From positions 62,001 to 126,000 of the forward strand of contig JAMYHL010000036.1 in NCBI GenBank assembly GCA_025531455.1: a stretch of DNA of 64,000 bases. Reading direction: 5' to 3'. Made by a program: the position numbers and the translations under genes. Positions 20,494 through 36,631 of this stretch are shown here, piece by piece. The notes beneath the pieces are model-generated. The model had not been told where the DNA came from. It saw only the letters and a list, made by a program, of their open reading frames with translations, and did no database searches. The first letter of the stretch is position 1; each line of letters opens with the position of its first letter. The DNA comes from Apiotrichum sp. Y4204. Taxonomy: Eukaryota > Basidiomycota > Tremellomycetes > Trichosporonales > Trichosporonaceae.

Positions 20494-20991
20494 GCTGAGA
20501 GAGATGTGTTGTTCTTGAGAGATGTTTGCTTGTGAGAATGTATAGCTGCCTGTGCTACTCTTTCGCTGTGGAATGCGCTCGCCGCTCTCCATTCCCATTT
20601 CCATTGTTTTTGTCTGTTGTTACTGTTCGCTTGCCACTCTTGTCTCAGCGCCACATTGCAGTTGCCACTCGTCCGTGCAGGTCGGTCGTCGGGGGTACGG
20701 ATTGGCATGTGGATGGACGACCTGACACCGACTCGGAATACCACACTGGAGATATTGTCTCTGCTGTTTCAGCTACTCGACACACGCACCGCACAAACCG
20801 CGCACACGCATCTACACACTGCATATCGTGAGACGTGCCGCTACACTTGTAGCGGAGAAAGGAGGCTCTATCGTAGATGAATGACTGTACAACATAACAG
20901 TTTGGAGCCCAAAGCAGTCCGATCAGCGATCCAAAGTGTCCATGTATGGCAATGTATGGCAAAAGCCCAAAGCCTGGCGCGCAGCGGCGCC
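20494..20991. other. Intergenic between micropeptide start and FPK1 3' end
   Basis: 498 bases with no further gene seen. It contains the micropeptide promoter (CT-rich on the minus strand near its start) and the FPK1 3' flank. Confidence 0.4.
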
Positions 20992-23659
<2,668 letters not shown>

Positions 23660-26600
23660 GTCGCGAGTGGGGATTGTTCAAGTGTCGAGCTAAGGGCGAT
23701 TGTAAGGGCCTGAGACTCGGGGCTCCCCTGTGCGCGCAACCAAGTGTCGCAAACCAAGGCAGGCGGAGGTGGGGAAGGGGCAAGATATGTGGGACGGATT
23801 CACAAGCGGGCCGACTGAGGTGGCGAGACGAGCTACCAGGTGACAGTTGCGGTTGTGCTGCGGCGACGTGGATTAAACTCAATCCTCAAGAGGGCTCATT
23901 CGTGGCCGTAGGACAGGGAGTAAGGAGGGAAGGTGTCACAGGTTTACGGATGGCCGTTGAATGATGGTCGTGAGGGAGTGGCTGGGAATGGAAGCGGGGT
24001 GGTGAGGACAGTCAGCTGTATTGACTGTGATCCGTGTTTCCGGCGCTGCGATGAGGATGGGTTGTGATAAAGACAGTGACGGCGGTGGTGGTGTTGTTGT
24101 TCAAGGTCGGAAGAACAGGGGATGGAAGTGTTGGGATTGGGCGAGTGGAGGAGGGTTGGAAAGGGGGAGAGAGATGGAGGAATAAAAAGGGTTTGGCTGG
24201 TCTCGGGGGTTCAAAAGAGCACACACGGGATGGGCTCAATTGACAAGAACAAGGAGGAGATCGAGAGGGAAATCAGAAAATGGTCTTGTTGCGGTCGGTG
24301 CAACACGAACAGAATAGACGACTCAGTGTTGCACTACGACTGTGGCCGCTTTTGGTGTTGTGGGTGGATGATGGATGGTGTAGTGTGTGAGATTGTGCGT
24401 GCCAGGTCCGAGATGCAAATGACGGAATGGGCAAAAAGGTGTGTTGTGTTGGGGGAGATGAGCGATGCGATGAGATGCAACTGTCCGAAGGTGGTCTCGA
24501 CGACCTGAATGATAGATATGGGAAGCCAGGGGGGGAGAGAGGGGGTCAGGACTTGTTGCTCGCTGTGCACGCAGTGTAGCAGAAGAAGCGAGTTGAGAGT
24601 GCGAGCTGCAAGAGGAACGGCGGCGGCGGCGCGCTGATGGACAAGGACAACACCACGGGTGGTGGCCAAAAAGGATGAATGATGTACAGCAGCTGCAGTG
24701 CATGATGGGAGCCACAGACTGGAGGGACAGGGGGAGGGAGAGGAGAGGGGGGGCACGCTTTGAAAAACGGAGGGCGCAGCAGGCAGATCGGCAGAGGAAA
24801 CAGGTCATGTAACCAGTAATGCCCTCAAGCAAAAGGGGGGCTGGGTGCACTGGGGAGGTAGTGGGCCCAAAAGGCAAGGGAGGGAAGGGGAGGCACGGGG
24901 GGACACTCCAGGAGCAGGACCAGGTACAAGGCCGAGTGCGGAGAGGTTCCAAAGGGGCGCAAGGCCCAAAGTCCAGCCAAGTCCGGCCCATGGGATGTCA
25001 CAGGGTGCAGGAGAGGGATCCGCATAGGAATAGGGAACAAGGGATAGGCCAAAGGAGCACGACCTGAACTCCAAAGTCTAATCACGTTTGCTGGGTGGTT
25101 TCGAAGTGTTCTAATGGCACCGAGTACTGACTAATCACACACAGCATGCTCCTCTGCATGAGGCTGCAGGCTGAAGTCGGAGCTCAATTCAATCATGTGT
25201 GGCGCCTGTTTTTCCCGGCGGTGTTGGACGCCATACGGCTGGGTCGTTTATGCGTGGTGTCTCTTGTAATGGTGTGGCGTCGATATCGCATGGCATTGTA
25301 TTCAGCATGTGCGTTCATTCCTTCTGGGCGTGCGTGGGTGACTGGGCGTGGACCGTGTGGATCGATTAACGGCGGAGATCAATAGTAAACAGAGCAGCAG
25401 AAGGGCGGGGGATCCGGGATGATAAGTGGATGCGCAAAGGGGTTGATTGATCCAGGAGGACCCATGGTAATTCCAGTACGAATAGTGCCGATTGCTATAC
25501 AGCATTCTCCCGCTGCACGCGCTGCAGAGGTAGCAGAGGAGCAGGTCCAACAGACCCAGTAGATCCAGCAGATCCAGCAGAGCCGTTCTTGTCAGGATTC
25601 GTCGTCCTCTTCCTGCAGGATTGCCGCATCCTTTGCATCCTCTGGTACGCGTCTAGCCTGAATTGGGTCAGACTCCAGGTGCACACAGGTGATCGGCCCG
25701 CGCACCGCGATTGATCGCTGGAGCGCGTGCTCTTGATCCCACATGATACACTTCGATCCCACTTGTATTGGATATCCTAATCACACCTTCTCGATCACCA
25801 TCAGAAGGTCAATTACAAATGCCCATGACTTCATTACAACCCAGTTCTGCCTATTCAAATGGAGCACGCGTCCAGCGCCCAGCGTCCCGCCCGAGCCCGC
25901 ACGTGCCCGGTCCCTGGCGGCGGGGCGGTGGCCGTACGTATGCACTGTAAGCTCTCCAGGATTGTCGCCGATGCCGCAATGCCGCCACAAATGCGCGCTA
26001 CTAGCGCAGGTTTGCAGGACTTCGGATGGCGGAGCGGGAGGGCGCGAGGCGCGCCGCATCGTCTCGCCGCCTCACGCCTCGCCGCCACCAGGCGCGTCTC
26101 ATATGAGCCGCTCACCCAGTTGCTGGTTCTCGACCTCTCTGATCTCAGAGCGGAAGGTGGCCGCCCATGGCTCATGACTCCCTTTGTCTCGTGCGCCCGA
26201 GACTTCCATTCGATGTGCCGAGCTGCCGAGCCGCCACCACTGAGAGGTGATCGGCGATGCTGGCAGACTTCCGGCTTACTTGCTCCCAGGCAGCCAGATG
26301 CTCCGTCAGCCACAAAATCATGCCTCTGAGGTCTCGCCACACCCAGGATGCGTAGTCCCGAGAACTGATACTGAGCTTAGAGGTGCTCCTGACTGGATAC
26401 GACGCGTCGACGCTTGCAACCTTTCTTCTCTGCCGGCCAGCTGAGGTGAGGGGGGTTGCGTCGGAGCTGCGGCCGCGAATCTGGTACCCCACATCTCCGG
26501 TTCCTGTCCCCTTGCTCGCGGCAAGTGAGCTAGCGAGCGAGTCAGCGACCTTCCCCCGCTGTGTCGCATTGAACAATAGTGGACGTAGCCATCTGAGTTG

Positions 26601-26961
26601 GACGCGAAACACCATGCGCTTGGAAACCCCTTTCGCCAAGTCGGCGCCCCTTGCTCTCCTGATGTTATGGGCCGGAAGACGTCCTTTGACTGTGTGAATG
26701 GAGTTAAGACTGGAGTCGCAGGCGTCGACATCGAGTCTAGAGCTTGTGCGTTGATATCGAGTGTCTTGTCATCATGTGCCCAGCGACTGCACTGGTGTGA
26801 CGCTCAGTTGCTCATGTGCTCATGGTGAGGCACAGCCTTAGATCTCTGGATGGAGGGCCAGCAGCTGCGCACCTGATGGATAGCTAGTCGATGTGGGTCC
26901 AGCAATACGAAGCTCATGCAAGCTGCAGTGCGCAGTGCCGCATGAAGCTCAACCAACCGGC

Positions 26962-27019
26962 GGTCGGGCCTTCGGACCCTTCGGAGGAACTCCGACCTAC
27001 ACGACGTCCGGTGAACCGG
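26962..27019. repeat. Cluster of short inverted repeats
   Basis: GGTCGG at 26962-26967 is complementary to CCGACC at 26992-26997. CCGGTGAACCGG at 27008-27019 is a perfect 5-bp-arm palindrome with a 2-base centre. TTCGGA occurs twice between them. The CGG/CCG character recalls binding sites of fungal Zn2Cys6 regulators, but no adjacent gene supports a function. Confidence 0.4.
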
Positions 27020-27240
27020 GCCGAACATAGTCCGTGGAGCACAAGGACAAAGTTCGAGTTTCTGTCGCTAGCAGATTGTCTGTCATGGCATGCAGTTGCC
27101 CTCGTCATTCTGCTCCATGCATTACTCGTTGAACTCATGCTCTTCACTTGATATCGAGACCGCCTGGTTCCGACTTGCCACGATGGCACTTTACGCTATC
27201 CCGACCCGATTTTGCCCAGCTCCAACCCCGCTCGCCGGAC

Positions 27241-27286
27241 AGCTGAGCAAGCAGCTCGCGACGAGCTGAGCAAGCAGATCACGTCG
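27241..27286. repeat. 23-bp tandem duplication
   Basis: AGCTGAGCAAGCAG plus nine bases is repeated at 27241 and 27264. The two 23-base units match at 20 positions. Confidence 0.7.
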
Positions 27287-28377
27287 AGCCGCCGGCGCGG
27301 AGTGTCAAGGAATGGAAGTCCACTCGAACGCTTCTAAGTGTCTCATTGATCCATTGCTTTATTCCTTCATCGCCCGCACTCGTCTCGAGCAACAGCACAG
27401 CGAGCACAGTGCGATGCGCTACCACTCGCAATTCCGTATGACGAGCGACGCCGCGGCGGGGCGCTGTCTCATCTCATCCGCCCAAAACCATATACATACT
27501 TCCATCCACCGGAGCTGCTTGCCTCAGCATTCCGCAATCGGACAACATTGATAACAGTGCGATTGGATGGAGGCGAGCAGCTCAATAAAAGGTGTGCTGC
27601 AGGTGATGCTTGCCTAGCACCCGCAGGCAGCAAACCACATTGCTCGATCCCCAGCTCCCTACCCTGAAGTATCAATCAACACGAACCAACACCAATATGC
27701 GCAACCACCACACGCGCAGCGCCTCTCACGTCCACTGCATGTATCAGCGTGCAGGCGTGCACACCGTGGGCCTGACAACTCTTGTTCTCTTGTGTACGGG
27801 AATGGCAGAGGATAACGACATGGTGTTGACTGAGCTTGAAATGGTGTCGGCCAAGCCCGCCCCCACGGCTTCGGGTTGGCCGCCAGGACCGGATAAGATC
27901 CCGATTCCACCAGTCGTAGTCGCAGTCGCGTCATCCGCCACTGCCAGCAGTATGACCAAGCAAGTTAGCCGGCCAGGGCAATTCCGGCCAGACCACTCAG
28001 ACCACCCAGGCGCACCAGGCGATTTTGGTGCCAATGCCAAAACTTGTGTCCGATTGCGACTGCCTGTTTTTTCTGTCACCGACACTCGTGGTGTCATTGC
28101 ATCTCCAGCTTTGATATCGACACCTCCTGCATCCGCATCTGCTTCTGCATCAACATCGACATCGACACCCGCATCCGCATCCGCACTTGTACCAGCAGCA
28201 CCGGAAGCAGCAGGCCCGCCCGCAACACCAGCATCACCACTCGTATCCGAGCCGGCACCACCACGTGCGTCGCTATCGTTATCGCCATCGCACCCGTCGC
28301 CGCTCTCATCTAAATCGCACAAAATCTCCGCACCAGTCCACCGCGTCCAGAGCTCATCACTGCACACCGCACCCAAT

Positions 28378-30516
<2,139 letters not shown>

Positions 30517-30792
30517 ATAGGAGATAGATGCTGCGGATTTTATGTCGATGTACGAGTATACACGTAGGCGAGGAGACGGGATGCACTAGAGGAGTAGGTC
30601 TTGGAGGAATGAGTGGATCAATGACGCCAAGTACGACAACAGTGAGCCAACAGTGAGCCAGGGTCAAAGTCCGGAATCGAGTGGCAAGCTCACCCACCTA
30701 GCCCGCCATAGATGACGTTATCGGAATTTATCCCAAACTACCCAAGTCCAACCTCCTCCTCTTCATCCATCTTCTCTCATTCTCAACCCACG

Positions 30793-31558
30793 ATGGTCGA
30801 CAAATGCAATGACTGCGGCCCCAACCCCGCCCCCGCGGTTCTTGGCAGTGCCGCCGCCCCGCCCGTGCTGAGCACGACGACAGTGAAGGGCAAGGAGTCG
30901 CCGGCGCCCGCGGGTGAGAGCGCGGTGCTCGCGCTCGCCGAGGCGTCGGTGGAGAAGCCGGTGCTCAGCACGCCACATGTGTTGATCGAGTTTTGTGATC
31001 GGTGTCGATGGTGAGTGGGAGTAGAGGGAACAGAGCGAGATATGAACGATTCCATGATATCTCGCGTCTCCTGGAATGTAGGGGGCGTACTTTGTCTGAC
31101 AACAGGGCACCGCGCGCGTCGTGGATGCAGACCGAGCTGCTGCTCACCTTTCCCCCGCCGCTCATCCGGACTGTCACTCTGCAGCCTATGAACGAGCCGT
31201 CGACTGGCGGGCGGTTCCGCGTCTGGGTGGATGTCGGCAAGGGCGAGGGGTGGCAGCTCGCCTGCGACAGGAAGGTGAGTGCCGGTGCGCGCGGCGCGGG
31301 GTCCGCTACAGTATGGAACTCATTAGCGGATACATCAATCTACAAGTTATAATAGCTTCTACATTGTCTGCCCCTCGCTCGCTCCGCTGGCTCTGCCCGC
31401 TGGACTCGCGCTGACCGCAGACGGAGGGCGGCTTCCCCGAACTCAAGGTCCTCAAACAGCGCGTGCGCAACCTCGTGCAGCCCGACCGCGACCTCGGGCA
31501 CTCGGACGTTAAGAAGCCGGAGCGGGAGGCGGAGCCAGCGGCAGAGCAGAAGGCGTAG
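30793..31558 (+). CDS. Rdx-family (selenoprotein W/T-like) redox protein, Cys form
   Basis: Three exons (30793-31010, 31106-31274, 31421-31558) give 174 residues. The Rdx family has a thioredoxin-like fold with a CXXC or CXXU redox motif. Here VLIEFCDRCRWAPRASWMQ carries C68 and C71 (CDRC) immediately before the conserved RW-APRA segment; cysteine occupies the selenocysteine position. The typical strand FPPPLIRTVTLQP and a glycine-flanked FRVWVDV follow. The first 60 residues are Ala/Pro-rich with an extra CNDC near the N-terminus. The C-terminus is charged. Second intron 146 nt. The gene is convergent with ALG13, with 59 bases between stop codons. The cellular substrate is not known. Confidence 0.82.
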
Positions 31559-31617
31559 CTGTCTTCTGGAGTGTGTGTGAAGCGGTGGAGATTATTATAT
31601 GTATGGACCTATTTCCT

Positions 31618-32272
31618 TTACGCAAAGCCCACGACCTCGTCGAGGATGGCCGCGAACCGCGCCGGCTGGAAGGCGGGGAACGGCGCCGGTTTGGGCGCGT
31701 TCGGGTCGAGCAGGCGCTGTACGTCGGATGCGAGTGTGCTGCCGTCAGTAAGAGACTGGGGTGGGTGCAATTCGGCTTCCTCAGTCGACTCAGCCGGCCT
31801 CCCGCCAGACTCACTCCACGCTGCCGACGGCAAGGTACCCGTCGGCCTGCAGGGCCTCAGCCAGCTCGGCCTGGTGGTTATCCATCAGTGCAGGGTTGGG
31901 CACGACGAGGAGGCGCGGCGCACGCGGGCGGCGGAGCACCTCGAGGATGGTGCCGGATCCTGCATCATGAGTTTCGAGCTTCGAGTTTCGCCCGTGGTGC
32001 TGTTACTCACCGGCATGGCTGATCACCGCGTCGGCTTCGGATATCAGACTCTCCATCTCGCCCTCGCGCGTGTACCGGAGCACGCGGACGTGCACGCCGT
32101 CGAGCGTGGCTTCCGAGTCTGGCGGGATGTCGATGGGGACAGGGGCGCTGCCCAGCTGGACCACGAGTGTTTTGATGCCCGTTTTCCGCGCCGCGGCGAG
32201 GAAGGACGGAGAGAGCGCCGCGTCTGTCAGTGCGCGAAAGTGCGTCGAGCCGACGGTGATGAGCAGCGACAT
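31618..32272 (-). CDS. ALG13: UDP-GlcNAc transferase catalytic subunit ALG13
   Basis: Three exons (32272-32011, 31959-31815, 31738-31618) give 175 residues. ALG13 joins the membrane anchor ALG14 on the cytosolic ER face and adds the second GlcNAc to dolichyl-PP-GlcNAc. The start [18 protein letters not shown] and the donor-binding block [13 protein letters not shown] followed by [19 protein letters not shown] are diagnostic of this GT1-type C-terminal half. Length is close to the usual 200 residues. The 51- and 76-nt introns close in phase. It works downstream of dolichol kinase (SEC59, 9284-12382) in the same pathway. The leader lies back to back with BNA1, 262 bases between starts. Confidence 0.93.
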
Positions 32273-32534
32273 TGAGGAAGTGGACCAGACGGATGGATGA
32301 GAGATGACGTTCGAGCTGTGGATCCGGTTTGGATGTCGTTGCTGGTGCTCGGTCAGATCTCACGACCTCCACCGGGATGATTCATTGTCCTCGGCACATC
32401 CTCGGGCGTGCGCGGATCGGCTCACCCACAAGATCCACAACAAGAATCGTAACCTTCCCTCTCTCACATCCCCAACATCCTGCTTGTCCTGTTCTCTTTA
32501 CTTCCTTTGGTCGCATTCATATATCCCACCCGCG

Positions 32535-33431
<897 letters not shown>

Positions 33432-33769
33432 ACGGTAAGGTTGGGATCTTGAGAAGAGAGTGTATTGTACAGAGAAGAGGTGAACGAATGGGATCATGAC
33501 GGGCCGCACTGTCCGGTTAAGCAGGATATCTCGCGCTCTAGGATATATGCATACATTAACAACAAACCCTCTATCGCCCGACGCCGCGGCGTGGGGTCTG
33601 GCTATAACACCATAGAATCCGGGACGAAACGTCCAAGTCCACAAGGAAACAGCTGCCGCCGAGACTGTCGTTGAAGTCTTGGGGCTGAATGCCGATAGGA
33701 GGAGCGGTGCGACACTTGTATAGTTTGCACGGCACGCAGCTCTCTCAGCTTTTTATAGCTTGCGCTAGA
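33432..33769. other. 3'-3' spacer between BNA1 and NIP7
   Basis: 338 bases between convergent stop codons. Nothing beyond probable 3' UTRs is seen. Confidence 0.4.
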
Positions 33770-34688
33770 TTAGAAGAGGGTCTCCTCGTCACGGAGGTAC
33801 TCTCCGACATCGCTGCGTGTGAGCGTAATCCCCATACTAGCTGAGTACGGATTCGGGCCAGCTATACTCACGCCTGGTGGAACACCAAGATGGCACTTGG
33901 GTCGGCGTCGCGCGTCTGTACCGTCGACTTGGCGGTCGCGCCGAATCCGAGGGGAATGTCCGACATGGAGAACACAACAACACCCTGGTGCTCAGGCGTG
34001 TCCTCGGTGATACGACCGAGGTGCGCCTTGAGGACGTGGTTGCCGTATAGGAAGGGAAGCTCGCCGGCGGGCTTGACCCAGACCTGGGGTTAGCGGCTCA
34101 TCCGCGGAAGTGGAAAGCCCAAGTGAGACAAAAATGAAAGGAAGATCCTCAGACTCGGAGACTGATCCTTGGAGCGTGGTTAACAGGTAGTCCATGCTAA
34201 GGATACACCTCTTCTCACCACTCGCCCCGCCTTCCTTGCCGAAGTTCCTCCCCGTTCGCCACCCACCTTGTACTTGGCATACTTTGCCAGCCAGTCAAGA
34301 CACGTCACGCCGAGCTTGAACTTGCCCGACTTCGAGAATTTGCCCATACACGTGCCGAGCGAGATGAGGTTCGGGCGCGCAACGGAGGTCGCGAGCGCGA
34401 GCATCGGTAGCGGGAGGTAGTACACGCTGAGGTCAGTGGAAGCTAATGTAGAGAGAGCACGGAGCTTGACAATTCAAGATGGACAGCTCCCTCTCGCTAC
34501 GTACCGGTCCTTGTGCAGGCGGAAGCAGTACTGGTCGTCCTCGTCGCGGTCGACGAGGTGCACGACGTTCTTGCCAATGTAGTTGACGAGCTCTGGGGGT
34601 TAGTGTTATGCAGCTCGCGAAAGTAATTTGCCCAGCTGTACGCACTCTCAAAAACCGCCTTGGTCTCGTCCTCGGTAAGCGGCCGCAT
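33770..34688 (-). CDS. NIP7: 60S ribosome biogenesis protein NIP7
   Basis: Five exons (34688-34646, 34592-34505, 34426-34267, 34083-33872, 33812-33770) give 181 residues, the exact family length. NIP7 acts in the nucleolus with Nop8 in 27S pre-rRNA processing. [23 protein letters not shown] opens the pre-PUA domain. [17 protein letters not shown] and [21 protein letters not shown] follow, and the PUA domain begins [21 protein letters not shown] and includes [15 protein letters not shown]. The short first exon (43 nt) is recovered by the KL join. The third intron (183 nt) is unusually long for this genome. Divergent from PRE5. Confidence 0.96.
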
Positions 34689-35107
34689 GGTGGTGTGGTG
34701 ATGGATGGGCGACAAGTAAACAACTCGACAATATCAACCTCGAGATGAAGTTGTCGCTCGAGCAGGCAGACTTCTGGCCTTCGAAGAAATCTCAATCTCA
34801 GGCACGGCGGCGCATAAATGTCATGATGGGATTAAAAACGAAAAAATGCTGACCAGGTCTCCGTCAAAAATAATGCCATGCACACACCACGTGATATTGA
34901 CCGCAGATCAAGTTGAATCTCGACGCGCGAGCGTGGTGACGAAGTGTGTCCAAGGTGCGTGCATGGCTCGTAATGGCAGCCAACGTCCACTGACACTCTC
35001 TGCGAGCTCGTCATCAACAACACTCTTGTCACTCTTCTCCTCCCTCACCTCTTCTTCCCCTCTTTACCCTTTCTTCTGGCTGCAACGACGCAGTCGAGCC
35101 CGCCATC
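34689..35107. promoter_or_regulatory. Divergent promoter region of NIP7 and PRE5
   Basis: 419 bases without a gene. The PRE5 side ends in a CT-rich leader (CTTCTCCTCCCTCACCTCTT). I saw no proteasome-type PACE element. Confidence 0.45.
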
Positions 35108-36402
35108 ATGGTGAGCTTAGCATCTCAGAACTTTCAGCTGACAGCAGTTCCGCAACTCCTACGACTCGGACAACACCACCTTTGTGGGTATCATTTCTAT
35201 GCAGTGCGCTGGATGCTGCCACTGGCAGTGTGGACTTCGCAGCCAGTGTTCAGTCTTAGCATCCGGTAGCATATAGCGTGCACTCGCTCGTCTTCTCCCA
35301 CTGTTCCGCATCCGCTGACCCCCAGTCGCCGCAGGGCAAGCTGCACCAGGTCGAGTACGCGCTCGAGGCCGTCAAGCAGGGATCCGCGGCCATCGGTCTG
35401 CGGTCCAAGACACACGCCGTCCTCCTCACGCTCAAGCGCTCCACCGGCGAGCTGGCCACGTACCAGAAGAAGCTGATTCCGATCGACGACCACATTGGTA
35501 TTGCCATCGCCGGCCTCACGTCTGATGCCCGTGTGTTGAGGTGCGTGTCGAGCGGATGTCGGCCGATCCTACCATCCGTACGACGAAGCACTGGGAACTC
35601 ACAACGCAGCAACTCGATGCGCCAGCAGGCCATGCAGAGCCGCATGCTGTACGGCCGTCCCATCCCCGTCGCGCGTATTGTCCAGACCATTGCCGACAGT
35701 GAGTGCTGAGTGATGGGCGCAAAGCACAGTAACCACGGAACTAACGCTTCCAGAGGCACAGAACAACACGCAGATTTACGGTAGGAGACCCTACGGTGTT
35801 GGATTCCTCGTCATTGGACAGGATGTGAGCAGCTAAAAATGGAGTAACTAGCTGACTCGCTCAGGAGACCGGCCCCCACCTCTTCGAGTTCTCCCCCTCG
35901 GGCACCGCGTTCGAGTACTACGCGCACTCGATCGGCGCGCGCTCCCAGTCCGCCAAGACCTACCTCGAGAAGAACTTTGAGACATTTGAAAATGGTGAGC
36001 GCTGTCTGTTGTCCTCTGTTCAGCACTCCATCCCACTGACACGCAGCCGACCTTCCCACGATGATCAACCACGGCCTCTCCGCGCTCGCCGACACGCTCC
36101 AGCAGGACAAGCATCTCACCACCGCCAACACGTCCATCGCGATCATCGGCCCGGCCTCGGCCGAGGTCGAGGACCCAGCTGGATCCGGCGCCCCCCGCCG
36201 TGGCTTCTTCCGCGTGTACGAGAACGAGAACATTGATGCCCTCCTCCGCAACTGGCGTCGGAGCCGCGGCGAGCCCGAGGACGGCCCCGATGCCGCCGAG
36301 GAGGCGACCGAGGAGGCTCCTGCCGCTGCCGCGGCCGCCGCCCCTGCCGCTGAGGACGCTGGTGAGCAGCCGCCAGCGGGAGAAGACGTCGAGATGCAGT
36401 AG
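35108..36402 (+). CDS. PRE5: 20S proteasome alpha-6 subunit (PSMA1 type)
   Basis: Seven coding exons (35108-35110, 35148-35183, 35326-35540, 35610-35698, 35754-35824, 35865-35994, 36047-36402) give 299 residues. This subunit sits in the outer ring of the 20S core. [20 protein letters not shown] and [20 protein letters not shown] are the alpha-subunit signature; [16 protein letters not shown] and [15 protein letters not shown] follow. The first coding exon is the bare ATG, followed by a 37-nt intron; the next exon is 36 nt. Only this arrangement restores the MFRN start of the family. The C-terminal 50 residues are Glu/Ala/Pro-rich, longer than in yeast. Convergent with HIF1. Confidence 0.95.
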
Positions 36403-36631
36403 AAGCTGGGTTTGTGTATGCATGATTAGTCTGGAGTGAAGGTGCGAAAGAAGCGGATGGGCGATGGGTGAGCAACAGGCGTCCGACGGCTTCCCACTCC
36501 GCAACAAGCTCGCACAAGAGACATATCTCTCAATCGATAGATCACAGAGGATGCATTAAGATGCACACGAAGCGCAAAAAACAAGCGAAAACGAAATCTA
36601 CTAAGTGGACGCCAGAACTCCTTCTGATACT

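Larger units (their letters stand above)
23660..28377. other. 4.7-kb region without a convincing gene
   Basis: This is the longest apparently gene-free stretch of the window. Bases 23660-25080 are pyrimidine-rich on the minus strand and may be the FPK1 leader and promoter. Bases 25080-27600 have mixed composition. They hold a 23-bp tandem duplication at 27241-27286 and clustered inverted repeats at 26962-27019. ORFs here lack domains and protein-like composition. From 27610 a frame stays open into the GMD gene and could be leader or an N-terminal extension. A fast-evolving gene, a decayed element or a long non-coding RNA cannot be excluded. Confidence 0.45.

Noticed and set aside
24323..24991. 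222-codon minus-strand ORF upstream of FPK1
   Set aside because: Composition follows the pyrimidine-rich DNA (Pro, Ser, Leu, Cys, His). It has no domain, and other frames are similarly open; more likely leader or promoter DNA.
25855..26340. Overlapping 150-160-codon ORFs on both strands
   Set aside because: Both strands are open at once with Arg/Ala-rich, patternless translations; typical of GC-rich non-coding DNA.
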